From the NCBI GenBank assembly GCA_965197675.1, contig OZ240221.1:1488001-1552000 (forward strand): 64,000 nt of DNA, given 5' to 3'. Shown one piece after another: positions 1 through 8,316 of this stretch. Under the pieces are notes generated by a model, which saw nothing but the letters and a program-made list of their open reading frames with translations, searched no databases and had not been told where the DNA came from. Positions within the stretch are counted from its first letter, which is position 1. Each line of letters begins with the position of its first letter. This DNA comes from G965197675 sp965197675 (GTDB lineage: Bacteria > Chloroflexota > Dehalococcoidia > Plut-88900). The translations under genes and the position numbers were made by a program.

Positions 1-116
1 ACCTTGGCTTGTTCTGCCACCTTCAAGGCGAAGGTTGACCCTATGCCATATATGGAACGCAGCCCCACACGTAGTCTCTTGCCCGCTGCAACGTCCACTC
101 CCGCTATTCTCGGCAT
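1..116 (-). CDS. rpsM: 30S ribosomal protein S13, partial (3' end outside window)
   Basis: Only the first 38 codons are inside the window; the gene continues past position 1. The start reads MPRIAGVDVAAGKRLRVGL and then SIYGIGST, which is the typical S13 N-terminus, including the YGIG helix-hairpin segment. S13 sits on the head of the small subunit and contacts the P-site tRNA. It follows rpmJ by 11 bases, the usual infA-rpmJ-rpsM order, so rpsK, rpsD, rpoA and rplQ would be expected beyond the edge. ATG at 114-116. Confidence 0.93.
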   Translation of the reverse strand, partial: MPRIAGVDVAAGKRLRVGLRSIYGIGSTFALKVAEQAK

Positions 117-127
117 GTTTCCTCCTG

Positions 128-241
128 CTAGCCTTGGCGCTGTTTGTGCTTTGGATTCTGACAGATGACGCGCACAACGCCGTGCCTGCGTATTATCTTA
201 CATCTATCACACAGCCTTTTAACAGAGGCTCTTACCTTCAT
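128..241 (-). CDS. rpmJ: 50S ribosomal protein L36 (zinc-binding form)
   Basis: A 37-codon gene, found by translating the minus strand between infA and rpsM. The protein begins MKVRASVKRLCDRCK and ends in NPKHKQRQG, the classic L36 pattern. Zinc ligands C11, C14, C27 and H32 are all present, so this is the zinc-dependent (C+) form. L36 is the smallest large-subunit protein and helps fold 23S rRNA. It begins 34 bases after infA stops. Confidence 0.96.
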   Translation of the reverse strand: MKVRASVKRLCDRCKIIRRHGVVRVICQNPKHKQRQG

Positions 242-275
242 TGCTTGACTCTAAATATCAGCTTCGATGGCATAT

Positions 276-512
276 CTACTTGAATCGGTATGTGATCCTG
301 CCTCTTGTTAGATCATAGGGTGACAACACGACCAAGACCCTATCACCAAGCAGGATACGGATATAATGTACGCGCATCTTACCAGAGATGTAAGCCAGGA
401 CCTGGTGTCCGTTGGCCAGTTCCACGCGGAACATGCCATTGGAGAGGGCCTGCACGACGGTGCCTTCGACTTCGATGGCCTCTTTTTTGTCTGTCTGTTC
501 TTGAGCCGACAC
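276..512 (-). CDS. infA: Translation initiation factor IF-1
   Basis: 78 residues with an S1-like OB fold: EAIEVEGTVVQALSNGMF, VELANGHQVLAYISGKMR and GDRVLVVLSPYDLTRGRI follow the IF-1 family closely. IF-1 blocks the ribosomal A site during initiation together with IF-2 and IF-3. The N-terminal 11 residues (rich in Q, K, E) are a short extension over the E. coli protein. It lies between map and rpmJ, as in many bacteria, and is probably part of the same transcript. Confidence 0.95.
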   Translation of the reverse strand: MSAQEQTDKKEAIEVEGTVVQALSNGMFRVELANGHQVLAYISGKMRVHYIRILLGDRVLVVLSPYDLTRGRITYRFK

Positions 513-528
513 TTTAACTACATCTTCC

Positions 529-1332
529 TTAAATGATAGCCGAGAGCTGGGTTAAGACCTCGGTGCCGTCATCTGTGATGGCGATGGTGTGCTCGAAATG
601 TGCGGAGAGGCTTCCATCCTCGGTCACAACGGTCCATTTATCACTTTGGAGTCTGGTCCTCCAGCCGCCGACGTTGAGCATGGGCTCTATAGCCAAGGCC
701 ATGCCATTCTGAAGCAGAATGCCTCTCCCAGGCTTTCCGTAGTTGGGTACGGCAGGCTCTTCGTGCATCCTTCTGCCGATACCGTGACCAACGTATTCTT
801 TCACCACTGAGTAGCCTCGAGACTCGGCAGTGCTCTGGATGGCGGTGGAGATGTCTCCCATGCGTGCACCTACTTTAGCTGCACTGATGCCAGAAGACAA
901 GGCCTCTCTAGTGGTATCTATCAGGTCCTGGGCCCGCCTGGTTATTTTACCCACGCCTACGGTTATGGCGGCATCCCCGTGAAACCCATCAACTATGGCG
1001 CCCACGTCCATACTCACGATATCACCATCCCGTATGACTCTATCGCCGGGGATGCCATGGACTATCTCTTCGTTGAGCGAGACGCACAGCGATGCAGGAA
1101 ACCCCCGGTATCCTATAAAGGAGGGTATGGCATCGTGCTTACGGATCTCGGCCTCAGCAATGGCGTCCAGGTTCTTGGTTCTCATGCCCGGCTTTACAGC
1201 ATCTTGAAGCACGGCTAGAGTGAGGGCTACTATTCGTCCGGCCCTACGCAAGGTATCAAGCTCGGAAGGAGACTTGATTATCAACCCTTCCTCGATGGTC
1301 ACCGTAGGTCTGGTAATGAAGCTGGATTCCAT
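529..1332 (-). CDS. map: Methionine aminopeptidase type I
   Basis: Removes the initiator methionine from nascent proteins. The metal-binding residues of the M24 'pita-bread' fold are visible: two Asp in DVGAIVDGFHGDAA, His in VGHGIGRRMHEEP, Glu in AIEPMLN and Glu in AHFEHTIAI. The ATG at 1332 follows the adk stop by three bases and gives 267 residues. A TTG at residue 17 (base 1284), preceded by GAGGAAGGG, would give about 251 residues starting at the family's usual position (IIKSPSELDTLRRAG), so the true start may be there. Gene order secY-adk-map-infA is standard and suggests co-transcription with the ribosomal genes. Confidence 0.95.
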   Translation of the reverse strand: MESSFITRPTVTIEEGLIIKSPSELDTLRRAGRIVALTLAVLQDAVKPGMRTKNLDAIAEAEIRKHDAIPSFIGYRGFPASLCVSLNEEIVHGIPGDRVIRDGDIVSMDVGAIVDGFHGDAAITVGVGKITRRAQDLIDTTREALSSGISAAKVGARMGDISTAIQSTAESRGYSVVKEYVGHGIGRRMHEEPAVPNYGKPGRGILLQNGMALAIEPMLNVGGWRTRLQSDKWTVVTEDGSLSAHFEHTIAITDDGTEVLTQLSAII

Positions 1333-1335
1333 GCT

Positions 1336-1995
1336 CTAGCGCTCTCCCACTCGCATCTTCAAAGCGGCCAACGTATCCTTCCGAACGCTCTGGATTAGCT
1401 GCTCTCCGTCTATCTCTAACAGTTTATTACAGTTAACATAATAGTCAACCAGGGGAGAAGTTTGCTCCCCGTAGACCTGAAGACGGTTTCTGACTGTCTC
1501 CTCCGAATCATCTGGACGTTGATACAGCTGTCCACCACACTTGTCACACACGCCAGCTGCTTTGGGTGGCGAGCTGACCAGATGATACGGGGCCTGACAG
1601 TCTTGGCATATCCGACGCCCGCTGAGTCGCCGTACCAACTCTTCTTCCGACACATTGACGTGCAAAACTGCATCGATATCGTTATGCGTCTCCTCGAAGG
1701 CCCCATCCAGCGCCTTGGCCTGGTCTATAGTCCGAGGGAAGCCATCCAGGATGGCGCCTTTCTCGCAATCGGAGCTCCCTAATCGCTCTAGCAGCATACG
1801 AACTGTGATGTCATCTGGGACGAGTTTGCCCCTCTCCATGTAGGCTTTGGCTTCCAGACCCAGTGGAGTCGCCTTCTCTTGGGCCTCGCGAAACAGGTCT
1901 CCGGTGGCTATATGAGCCAGAGCGAGCTCCTCGGACAGATAGGCTGATTGAGTGCCTTTACCTGAACCAGGGGCTCCCAATAGTATCAAATACAA
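1336..1995 (-). CDS. adk: Adenylate kinase (long form, zinc-type LID)
   Basis: Catalyses ATP + AMP to 2 ADP. It has P-loop GAPGSGKGT (residues 7-15), the AMP-site motif TGDLFREA, DGFPRT (84-89) and a complete LID domain. In the LID, C130, C133, C150 and C153 form a four-cysteine zinc site, as in Gram-positive adenylate kinases. The length of 219 residues fits the long isoform. It lies 27 bases after secY and three bases before map. Confidence 0.97.
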   Translation of the reverse strand: MYLILLGAPGSGKGTQSAYLSEELALAHIATGDLFREAQEKATPLGLEAKAYMERGKLVPDDITVRMLLERLGSSDCEKGAILDGFPRTIDQAKALDGAFEETHNDIDAVLHVNVSEEELVRRLSGRRICQDCQAPYHLVSSPPKAAGVCDKCGGQLYQRPDDSEETVRNRLQVYGEQTSPLVDYYVNCNKLLEIDGEQLIQSVRKDTLAALKMRVGER

Positions 1996-2022
1996 CGGTC
2001 TACCACACCTCTCTGGAGAACT

Positions 2023-3357
2023 TTAGCGTATGAAGCCTTCGTAACGGCGCATGAGGAGCTGAGACTCCAACTGTCTCATGGTGTCTAGAACCACGCCCAC
2101 TACTATGAGCATGGCCGTGCTGGTGAGCTGGAGTCCATGTACACCGGTCAATCCGCCGGAAAAGAAGGGGATGACCGCAACCAATCCCAGGAAGAGGGCG
2201 CCGCCCCAAGTAATTCTCAGCAGCACTCTAGTTATGTAGTCGCTGGTGGGTTTGCCCGGCCGAATTCCTGGGACGAAGCCTCCGTTGCGTTGAAGAGTCT
2301 CTGCGATGTTCTGCTGCTGAAAGATCACTATGGCGTAGAAAAAGGCAAATGCCACCACCAGGAAAAAGGTCATTACCCAGTAGATGGTGCCTGTCGAGTC
2401 GAAGAAGTTCTGCATGAAGCGCGCTATCAAGGCGATCCACGCGGTGTCAGAGTTGACGAAGTAGCTGGCCACCAGTCCTGGGAAGATCATCAATGAGAAA
2501 GCGAAGATTATGGGAATCATCCCTGCCGAGTTCACTCTCAATGGGATGTGAGTAGCGCCAGTCTGCCGATACATTCGTCCGCTGCGGAAGACGCTTCTCC
2601 CATACTGGACGGGGATGCGACGCTGGGCCTCTGTGAACATGACGATGAAGTAGACGGTCAGCAGAGCGATACCAAAGAAGACCACAAGGCCTCCCAGATT
2701 GCCCCTTTGAAGGAAAGATTGTCCTAAAAGGCTGGGCAGGCCGGAGACGATCCCGGCGAAGATGATGATGGAAATGCCATTACCTATACCCCGCTCGGTG
2801 ATGAGCTCTCCCAACCATACCAGGAACATGGTCCCTGCACACATGGATAAGATCATGGCGAGGGTAGGGAGGAGCTGACCGCCAGTGACTCCGATGCCAC
2901 TGGTCAGAACGCCTGCTCTGTCCAAAAGCACCAGCTGACCATAAGCCTGAGCTATGGCCATGGGTACGGTGAGCCAGTGGGTGATCTGATTCAGCTTTTG
3001 TCTACCCGCCTCTCCCCCTTCTCTGGAGAGGTTTTGAAGCTGGGGTATGACTGGTACCATCAACTGCATGATGATGGATGATGTAATGTAAGGGTACACC
3101 CCCATTGCAGCGACGCTCAGGTTTCGGAAGGCGCCACCACTGAATAGATCAAGGAACCCCGCCAACTGGTTACCTTGGAAGAAGCGCTCCAGACCAGCCA
3201 GGTCCACCCCCGGCACAGGTACATGGGCAACAAAGCGGAAGATCACCAGGATCATGAAGGTGAAGAGGACCTTGCTACGTAGGTCCGTCTGACCGGCGAC
3301 GTCAATCATCGCCTGAAGAAGGCGCGGCCTAGAGGATGTTGACTGAGTCTGACGCAT
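2023..3357 (-). CDS. secY: Preprotein translocase subunit SecY
   Basis: Central channel of the Sec translocon in the cytoplasmic membrane. The 444 residues show about ten hydrophobic segments. Family-typical stretches include HVPVPGVD (after TM1), LGIMPYITSS-like GVYPYITSSIIMQL, the GERITERGIGNG-like LITERGIGNGISI, and RSGRMYRQTG with a long arginine-rich cytoplasmic loop. It follows rplO with its ATG directly after the rplO stop, so it belongs to the spc operon. Confidence 0.97.
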   Translation of the reverse strand: MRQTQSTSSRPRLLQAMIDVAGQTDLRSKVLFTFMILVIFRFVAHVPVPGVDLAGLERFFQGNQLAGFLDLFSGGAFRNLSVAAMGVYPYITSSIIMQLMVPVIPQLQNLSREGGEAGRQKLNQITHWLTVPMAIAQAYGQLVLLDRAGVLTSGIGVTGGQLLPTLAMILSMCAGTMFLVWLGELITERGIGNGISIIIFAGIVSGLPSLLGQSFLQRGNLGGLVVFFGIALLTVYFIVMFTEAQRRIPVQYGRSVFRSGRMYRQTGATHIPLRVNSAGMIPIIFAFSLMIFPGLVASYFVNSDTAWIALIARFMQNFFDSTGTIYWVMTFFLVVAFAFFYAIVIFQQQNIAETLQRNGGFVPGIRPGKPTSDYITRVLLRITWGGALFLGLVAVIPFFSGGLTGVHGLQLTSTAMLIVVGVVLDTMRQLESQLLMRRYEGFIR

Positions 3358-3804
3358 TTAGTCTATCTTCTCTGCCTTTCCTCCCGCTGCTTCGATCTTC
3401 TCGATCGCTGAGCGGGAGAACTTGCTAGCCCTTATGATCAGCGCTTTGGACAAGGAGCCATCTCCCAAAATCTTTATCGGTCTCTTGGATGATCTGACCA
3501 GCTTTCTGGAGTGCAGAGTGTCAGGGCCTACCACGGAGCCAGCATCGAATGCATTCAACTCACCTAGATTAACAACGGAATAATCGGTCTTGAAGATATT
3601 GGTAAACCCCCGTTTGGAGGGCATCCGCTTGATAAAGGCCAACTGACCGCCCTCAAAGCCGGCGCGCAGCTTGGCGCCAGAGCGAGATTTCTGTCCCTTA
3701 TTGCCGCGGCCGGACGTATGGCCGCGGCCACTACCCATCCCTCTACCCACTCTCATACGTTTGCGTTTGGAGCGGGGTAAAGGAGACAGCTCGTTCAGCT
3801 TCAT
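3358..3804 (-). CDS. rplO: 50S ribosomal protein L15
   Basis: 148 residues beginning MKLNELSPLPRSKRKRMRVG, with the glycine- and arginine-rich GRGMGSGRGHTSGRGNKGQ segment that threads into 23S rRNA, followed by the globular C-terminal domain (ILGDGSLSKALIIRASKFS). Its ATG overlaps the rpmD stop in an ATGA arrangement, suggesting translational coupling. secY follows immediately. Confidence 0.97.
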   Translation of the reverse strand: MKLNELSPLPRSKRKRMRVGRGMGSGRGHTSGRGNKGQKSRSGAKLRAGFEGGQLAFIKRMPSKRGFTNIFKTDYSVVNLGELNAFDAGSVVGPDTLHSRKLVRSSKRPIKILGDGSLSKALIIRASKFSRSAIEKIEAAGGKAEKID

Positions 3805-3992
3805 CTTGCTTCCTCGACAGCCAAGAGGTGCTTGACCTTGTGTATCATGCCTCGAATGGAGTCCGAGTCCTCATGGATCACGGTTTGATTGAGTCGTTTG
3901 AGGCCCAAGGCTCTCAGGGTGCGACGCTGTCGTTGAGGGTATCCGATCCCACTCTTCTTCCAGGTTATCTTTAGGCTAGGCATCGCCTTCAA
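3801..3992 (-). CDS. rpmD: 50S ribosomal protein L30
   Basis: 63 residues. The core LKITWKKSGIGYPQRQRRTL followed by LGLKRLNQTVIHEDSDSIRGMI and KVKHLLAVEE matches L30. Its ATG lies inside the last codons of rpsE (17-base overlap) and it overlaps rplO by four bases, a tight arrangement typical of the spc operon. Confidence 0.95.
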   Translation of the reverse strand: MKAMPSLKITWKKSGIGYPQRQRRTLRALGLKRLNQTVIHEDSDSIRGMIHKVKHLLAVEEAR

Positions 3993-4518
3993 CCGTTGCT
4001 TCCGTTTCCACAGCCACAGGTTTCCCCTTTCTCTGGGCCACCACCGTCGCAGGGTCTCTCAGCTGGTCGAGCCCTTTGATGGTAGCTTGCACGATGTTGA
4101 CGGCGTTGGCACTACCCAAAGACTTGGTGAGAACGTCCCTGACGCCTGCCGCTTCCAGGACGGCGCGTACGCTGCCCCCGGCTATCACGCCGGTGCCAGG
4201 AGCAGCGGGCTTGAGCAGGACTTTGGCTGCTCCATGTTTGCTAAGAATCTCGTGGGGTATGGTGGTGCCATTGAGGATCACCTTAACCAGATTCTTCTGG
4301 GCTATGGTGTTTCCTTTCCGAACGGCATCCGGGACGCTGCTGGCCTTACCGAGACCCACGCCTGCGTGACCGTTGCTATCGCCAACGACTACTACGGCGC
4401 TGAACCGGAACCGCCTCCCACCTTTTACCACCTTGGCGACGCGGTTGATATATACCACCCTCTCGGTCAGGTCCAAAGTCCTTGGGTCGATCTTCTCTTT
4501 CGTCTTGCCTATCCTCAA
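3976..4518 (-). CDS. rpsE: 30S ribosomal protein S5
   Basis: 180 residues with the N-terminal double-stranded-RNA-binding-like domain (ERVVYINRVAKVVKGGRRF, where the family contacts the decoding region) and the C-terminal domain (GTGVIAGGSVRAVLEAAGV, LGSANAVN). A short acidic tail (VETEATVEGDA) is added at the C-terminus. It overlaps rplR by four bases (ATGA). Confidence 0.97.
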   Translation of the reverse strand: MRIGKTKEKIDPRTLDLTERVVYINRVAKVVKGGRRFRFSAVVVVGDSNGHAGVGLGKASSVPDAVRKGNTIAQKNLVKVILNGTTIPHEILSKHGAAKVLLKPAAPGTGVIAGGSVRAVLEAAGVRDVLTKSLGSANAVNIVQATIKGLDQLRDPATVVAQRKGKPVAVETEATVEGDA

Positions 4519-4880
4519 GTTATCAGTCCACCTTTTTTAGCCGCCTCGGCCAAGGCTCGAACCCTACCGAAGTATTTGTTGCCGCCTCTATCCAATACGG
4601 CCTTCTTTATTCCCTTCTCCGAGGCACGACTAGCTATGAGTGCTCCAACTGATCCTGCCACCTCTCGTTTGGATTTGCCTTTAGCCTTCTCTATCAAGGA
4701 TGAGTCCAAGGAGGAAGCAGATGCAAGGGTCTCTCCCCTTTCATCGTCGATAAGCTGCACGTAAATATGGTTCAGGCTCCTAAACACAGAGAGTCTAGGG
4801 CGTTCAACTGTGCCCTTCACCTTCCTCCTCACTCGGAGGTGCCTTCTCTGCCTTCCTACTCGCCGAGTTGCAACTGCCAT
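4515..4880 (-). CDS. rplR: 50S ribosomal protein L18
   Basis: 121 residues. The N-terminus is arginine rich (RRVGRQRRHLRVRRKV), followed by GTVERPRLSVFRSLNHIYVQ and the C-terminal DRGGNKYFGRVRALAEAAKKGGL, the L18 signature that binds 5S rRNA. It starts three bases after rplF stops and is coupled to rpsE by a four-base overlap. Confidence 0.97.
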   Translation of the reverse strand: MAVATRRVGRQRRHLRVRRKVKGTVERPRLSVFRSLNHIYVQLIDDERGETLASASSLDSSLIEKAKGKSKREVAGSVGALIASRASEKGIKKAVLDRGGNKYFGRVRALAEAAKKGGLIT

Positions 4881-4883
4881 GAT

Positions 4884-5429
4884 CTACGCTGTCTTGATAG
4901 CCCTCTTTCCGGGCTTGATTCTCACTAGTTCGTTTTCGTAGCGTACACCCTTACCCTTGTATCTATCGGGGGGGCGAACAGTTCGAATATTAGCGGCCAC
5001 CTGTCCCACCTTCTGCTTATCGATACCTTCCACGTGGATGCGATTGTTTCCCTCGACAGTTATGGAAATTCCCTCGGGTGGAGTCAGCTCCACTCTGTGG
5101 GAGAATCCGACCTGCAAGACAAGATTGCTGTCCTCCATCTGGGCCCTGTATCCGACACCAACGATAGTCAACGTTTTCCTGAAGCCCTGGCTCACACCCG
5201 TCACCATGTTGGCCAAGAGAGTACGAGTTAGCCCGTGCAGGGAGCGATGGGCTCTCTCGTCGCTGGGCCGGGTCACTACCACTGTGCCGTTATCTAAAGA
5301 AGCTGTGATATCGGCATGAATTGTACTGGATAGCTCACCCTTCGGGCCTTTGACACGCACGTTGTCACCCTGGATGTTCATCTCCACACCGGGAGGCACA
5401 AGTATCGGTTCTCTTCCTATCCTTGACAT
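4884..5429 (-). CDS. rplF: 50S ribosomal protein L6
   Basis: 181 residues starting MSRIGREPILVPPGVEM, with the two repeated alpha/beta domains of L6 and the conserved C-terminal RPPDRYKGKGVRYENELVRI. L6 lies near the factor-binding site of the large subunit. It follows rpsH by six bases. Confidence 0.97.
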   Translation of the reverse strand: MSRIGREPILVPPGVEMNIQGDNVRVKGPKGELSSTIHADITASLDNGTVVVTRPSDERAHRSLHGLTRTLLANMVTGVSQGFRKTLTIVGVGYRAQMEDSNLVLQVGFSHRVELTPPEGISITVEGNNRIHVEGIDKQKVGQVAANIRTVRPPDRYKGKGVRYENELVRIKPGKRAIKTA

Positions 5430-5435
5430 CTACAA

Positions 5436-5834
5436 TCACCACACATAGCAGAGTATCTCTCCACCTATCTTCCCTCGCCATGCCTTCTGTCCCGTCATGA
5501 CGCCTTTGGAGGTGGATAGGATGGATATCCCGAGGCCGCCATATACTCTGGGGACCTCTTTTCTACCTGTATATACCCTCAAACCAGGTTTACTTACCCT
5601 TTTCAGGCTGGTTATGATCGACCTTCCATCATCATCGTATCGAAGATGGATCTTCAACGTATCCTGGACTCCTCCCCGAATCCTCTCGTAATCCTTAATG
5701 AAGCCCTCTTCCTTGAGAATCTGGGCAAGAGACACCTTCATGTTGGAGGCGGGCACCAACACAGTATCATGCTCCACGCCTAGAGCATTGCGTATGCGGG
5801 TCAGCATGTCTGCTATAGGATCTGTAACGCTCAC
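5436..5834 (-). CDS. rpsH: 30S ribosomal protein S8
   Basis: I place the start at the GTG at 5832-5834, preceded by AAGAGGG, giving 132 residues that begin (M)SVTDPIADMLTRIRNA, exactly where S8 proteins begin. The open frame continues upstream through rpsN for another 62 codons, but that part is a shadow of S14 in another frame. The C-terminal motif LGISILSTSKGVMT and the final GGEILCYVW are typical. In other bacteria S8 represses spc-operon translation; the sequence here does not show whether that holds. Confidence 0.95.
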   Translation of the reverse strand: MSVTDPIADMLTRIRNALGVEHDTVLVPASNMKVSLAQILKEEGFIKDYERIRGGVQDTLKIHLRYDDDGRSIITSLKRVSKPGLRVYTGRKEVPRVYGGLGISILSTSKGVMTGQKAWRGKIGGEILCYVW

Positions 5835-5860
5835 GATTGTCCCTCTTAAAAGCCTGGATT

Positions 5861-6046
5861 CTACCAGCTTGACTTTCTCACGCCGGGTAGTTTCCCTTGC
5901 AGCGCCAACTCTCTGAAACATATGCGACACAAACCGAAGTGGCGGATGTAGCCCCTTGGCCTTCCGCAAGCAATGCAGCGGTTGCGGAACTGCACCATGA
6001 ATTTGGGCGGCTTGCGCCACTTGGCGATCTTAGCTGATCTGGCCAT
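5861..6046 (-). CDS. rpsN: 30S ribosomal protein S14, type Z
   Basis: A 61-residue zinc-ribbon form of S14, with C24, C27, C40 and C43 (CIACGRPRGYIRHFGLCRIC). This short form is found in many Firmicutes, Actinobacteria and Chloroflexi, whereas the long form of about 100 residues lacks these cysteines. It sits between rplE and rpsH. Zinc dependence links it, together with L36, to the zinc uptake genes later in the window, although no zinc-free paralogue is seen here. Confidence 0.96.
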   Translation of the reverse strand: MARSAKIAKWRKPPKFMVQFRNRCIACGRPRGYIRHFGLCRICFRELALQGKLPGVRKSSW

Positions 6047-6071
6047 GATTTATCCTGCTCTGATCATGTAT

Positions 6072-6680
6072 TTATTCTCTAGACGTCGCAAAGGGCATGC
6101 CAAAGAGATTTAGTAAACTGCGGGCCTCGTCATCTGTTTGAGCTGAGGTGACTATAGTGACTTCCAAGCCCCTCGGCCTGTCTATTTGAGCATAATCGAT
6201 CTCTGGGAACAGGGTTTGCTCCCGAATACCCAGAGTATAGTTGCCCTTGCCATCGAAGGCGGCGGCTGAGACTCCACGGAAGTCTCTGATACGAGGCAGG
6301 CTGGTGTTGATTAGCCTGTCCAAAAACTCGTACATTCGATTACCTCGCAAGGTGACCCTAAGACCGACTACCATACCTTCCCTAACCCTGAAAGCCGCCA
6401 CGGACTTCTTCGCTCGGGTGATAACGGGATGCTGGCCAGTGATGGTCTCTAGATCGGTGGTTGCAGATTCCACTGCCCTGGAGTTCTGAAGGGCCTCGCC
6501 CAAGCCGATGTTGACCGATACCTTCTCTATCCGTGGAGCCTGCATCACGTTGGAGTAACCGCGTTCCTGGACGAGGGCGGGTACGATCTCTTCCCGATAT
6601 CTCACTTTGAGTCGGGCCTGGTAGCCGTTCAGACCTTCGGTCTTAGGTTTGGCCTTTCTCTTCTTTCTACTGGTAGTCAT
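6072..6680 (-). CDS. rplE: 50S ribosomal protein L5
   Basis: 202 residues. After a basic N-terminal extension of about 20 residues (RKKRKAKPKT) come LKVRYREEIVPALVQERGY, APRIEKVSVNIGLGEA and the C-terminal region GIREQTLFPEIDYAQID and GLEVTIVTSAQTDDEA. L5 binds 5S rRNA and contacts P-site tRNA. It overlaps rplX by four bases. The extension could indicate a start a few codons downstream, but no other ATG fits. Confidence 0.96.
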   Translation of the reverse strand: MTTSRKKRKAKPKTEGLNGYQARLKVRYREEIVPALVQERGYSNVMQAPRIEKVSVNIGLGEALQNSRAVESATTDLETITGQHPVITRAKKSVAAFRVREGMVVGLRVTLRGNRMYEFLDRLINTSLPRIRDFRGVSAAAFDGKGNYTLGIREQTLFPEIDYAQIDRPRGLEVTIVTSAQTDDEARSLLNLFGMPFATSRE

Positions 6681-6991
6681 TCGATCACCGATTGGCAGGC
6701 TTTACAGATTCTGGTCTTCCGTCCCTTTTCAGTACCGCGTTGAATCAGCACCCTGGACGGCTTGTCACATGAAGGACAGATCAGCTTGAGATTGGAGATA
6801 TTGATGGGCGCTTCCCTCTGTATTATTCCTGCCTGTCTAACATTGGGTTTGGGCCTCATACTTCGTCTTATGGTATTGATACCTTCTACAAGGGCAGCTT
6901 GCCCCGAGGGGTCCACTCGAAAGATTCTGCCCCTCTTGCCTTTGTCCTTGCCCACCAGCACTAATACAGTGTCATTCTTTCGCAGGTTCAT
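6677..6991 (-). CDS. rplX: 50S ribosomal protein L24
   Basis: 104 residues with the KOW motif near the N-terminus (NDTVLVLVGKDKGKRGRIFRV) and the C-terminal part LICPSCDKPSRVLIQ, ending with CKACQ. L24 starts large-subunit assembly. The CPSCD and CKACQ pairs form a four-cysteine cluster that probably binds zinc, as in many non-proteobacterial L24 proteins. Confidence 0.95.
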   Translation of the reverse strand: MNLRKNDTVLVLVGKDKGKRGRIFRVDPSGQAALVEGINTIRRSMRPKPNVRQAGIIQREAPINISNLKLICPSCDKPSRVLIQRGTEKGRKTRICKACQSVIE

Positions 6992-6994
6992 CTC

Positions 6995-7363
6995 CTACAA
7001 CACCTCAGGAGCCAGCGAGACTATTCGGGTGAAGTTCTTTTGTCTAAGCTCTCGAGCAACCGGTCCAAAGATCCGGGTGCCTCGTGGGTTGTTCTGGTCG
7101 CCCAGAATCACCGCCGCGTTTTGATCAAACCGTATGTGGGTGCCATCGGGACGGCGATAGGGTTTGGTAACCCTAACAATCACGGCCCGCACCACGTCAC
7201 CCTTCTTCACCTGGGTCGCAGGTATAGCATCCTTGACTGAAGCCACTATCACATCGCCTATAGAGGCGTATCTCTTTCCTGTTCCCCCAGGAACATTGAT
7301 ACACATAATCTCCCGAGCACCTGAGTTATCGGCCACTTGTAATCGAGTAGAGGAACGGATCAT
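6995..7363 (-). CDS. rplN: 50S ribosomal protein L14
   Basis: 122 residues, the standard length. It begins MIRSSTRLQVADNSGAREIM and ends FTRIVSLAPEVL. The five-stranded barrel region (GDVIVASVKDAIPATQVKKG, RAVIVRVTK) is highly conserved. It overlaps rpsQ by four bases. Confidence 0.97.
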   Translation of the reverse strand: MIRSSTRLQVADNSGAREIMCINVPGGTGKRYASIGDVIVASVKDAIPATQVKKGDVVRAVIVRVTKPYRRPDGTHIRFDQNAAVILGDQNNPRGTRIFGPVARELRQKNFTRIVSLAPEVL

Positions 7364-7668
7364 TGGTCTTGTCCAGGTAGAATCTCGGCATCTAGCTCCC
7401 CAGGTTTGGTCTCAGCCACGTCGGCTCGCTCCAGAATCTCCGCCACGCGCCACCTTTTCTCCTTGGAAAGAGGCCTCGTCTCGACGATTCGAACGGTATC
7501 TCCCAGTTTGCACTCGTTTTTCTCGTCATGGGCCTTGAACCTGGAGATGCGAGAGATCCGGCGTTTGTAGAGCTTGTGAACACGATAGCGCTCTATAGAC
7601 ACGACTACCGTCTTGTCCATCTTATCGCTGACCACCTGGCCTATGTTAGTTTTGCGATTCCCAGCCAT
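7360..7668 (-). CDS. rpsQ: 30S ribosomal protein S17
   Basis: 102 residues. The OB-fold core reads IGQVVSDKMDKTVVVSIERY, HKLYKRRISRISRFKAHDE and CKLGDTVRIVETRPLSKEKR, as in S17. A C-terminal tail of about 20 residues (AETKPGELDAEILPGQDQ) exceeds the E. coli protein. It lies between rpmC (two bases) and rplN (overlap). Confidence 0.96.
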   Translation of the reverse strand: MAGNRKTNIGQVVSDKMDKTVVVSIERYRVHKLYKRRISRISRFKAHDEKNECKLGDTVRIVETRPLSKEKRWRVAEILERADVAETKPGELDAEILPGQDQ

Positions 7669-7670
7669 GA

Positions 7671-7868
7671 TTAAGCGTTTGCCATCTCTCTTTCCTTGAT
7701 TATGGTTTGGAGACGGGCGATCTTCTTCTTGACGTTGTTTACCTCTCTATAGTTGGTAAGCTGCTTGGTGACCAGCCGAAACCTGAGGTTGAATGTCTCC
7801 CTGCGGGCTGCATCCAACTCCCGGCTCAGGTCTACGTCTGACAGCTCTCTTATCTCTTGTGGTTTCAA
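7671..7868 (-). CDS. rpmC: 50S ribosomal protein L29
   Basis: 65 residues, two helices: MKPQEIRELSDVDLSRELDA and the L29 signature NLRFRLVTKQLTNYREVNNVKKKIARLQTI (shown in part). It sits at the peptide exit tunnel. A gap of 30 bases separates it from rplP. Confidence 0.95.
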   Translation of the reverse strand: MKPQEIRELSDVDLSRELDAARRETFNLRFRLVTKQLTNYREVNNVKKKIARLQTIIKEREMANA

Positions 7869-7898
7869 CTCGCTCCGCCTTTCACAAGCGATGGCATC

Positions 7899-8315
7899 CT
7901 ATACCAACTCATCCCTTGAGATGAACTTGGTGGAGATGGGAAGCTTATGAGAGGCCAGGCGCATGGCCTCTTTGGCCGTCTCCTTGTCTACGCCTCCCAA
8001 CTCAAAGAGCATCCTGCCTGGCTTCACTACTGCCACCCATTGCTCTACGTTTCCTTTACCGCTGCCCATTCTGGTCTCGAGGGGTTTTTGGGTCACCGCT
8101 TTATCAGGAAATACACGAATCCATATCTGCCCACCCCTTCTGACGTGGTGGGTGATAGCCCTTCGGGCAGCCTCGATCTGCCGGTTGGTAACCCATGCGA
8201 CCGATTGAGCTTTCAGGCCGTAATCCCCGAAGGACAAGCTTGAGCCTGCGCGAGCGGCGCCTCTGCGTTTGCCCCTCTGGCTCTTTCGATACTTGACTCG
8301 TTTTGGCTGTAACAT
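7899..8315 (-). CDS. rplP: 50S ribosomal protein L16
   Basis: 138 residues starting MLQPKRVKYRKSQRGKRRG, with SFGDYGLKAQSVAWVTNRQI and the conserved RVFPDKAVTQKPLETRMGSG plus GKGNVEQWVAVVKPGRMLFE. L16 helps position tRNA in the A and P sites. rpsC stops one base upstream. Confidence 0.97.
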   Translation of the reverse strand: MLQPKRVKYRKSQRGKRRGAARAGSSLSFGDYGLKAQSVAWVTNRQIEAARRAITHHVRRGGQIWIRVFPDKAVTQKPLETRMGSGKGNVEQWVAVVKPGRMLFELGGVDKETAKEAMRLASHKLPISTKFISRDELV

Positions 8316-8316
8316 C

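Noticed and set aside
35..283. 82-codon plus-strand frame
   Set aside because: It lies antisense to rpsM, rpmJ and infA, all clearly recognisable on the minus strand.
5835..6020. N-terminal extension of the S8 frame to 194 residues
   Set aside because: The added part is a shadow of rpsN in another frame; a GTG with AAGAGGG upstream at 5834 fits the usual S8 start.
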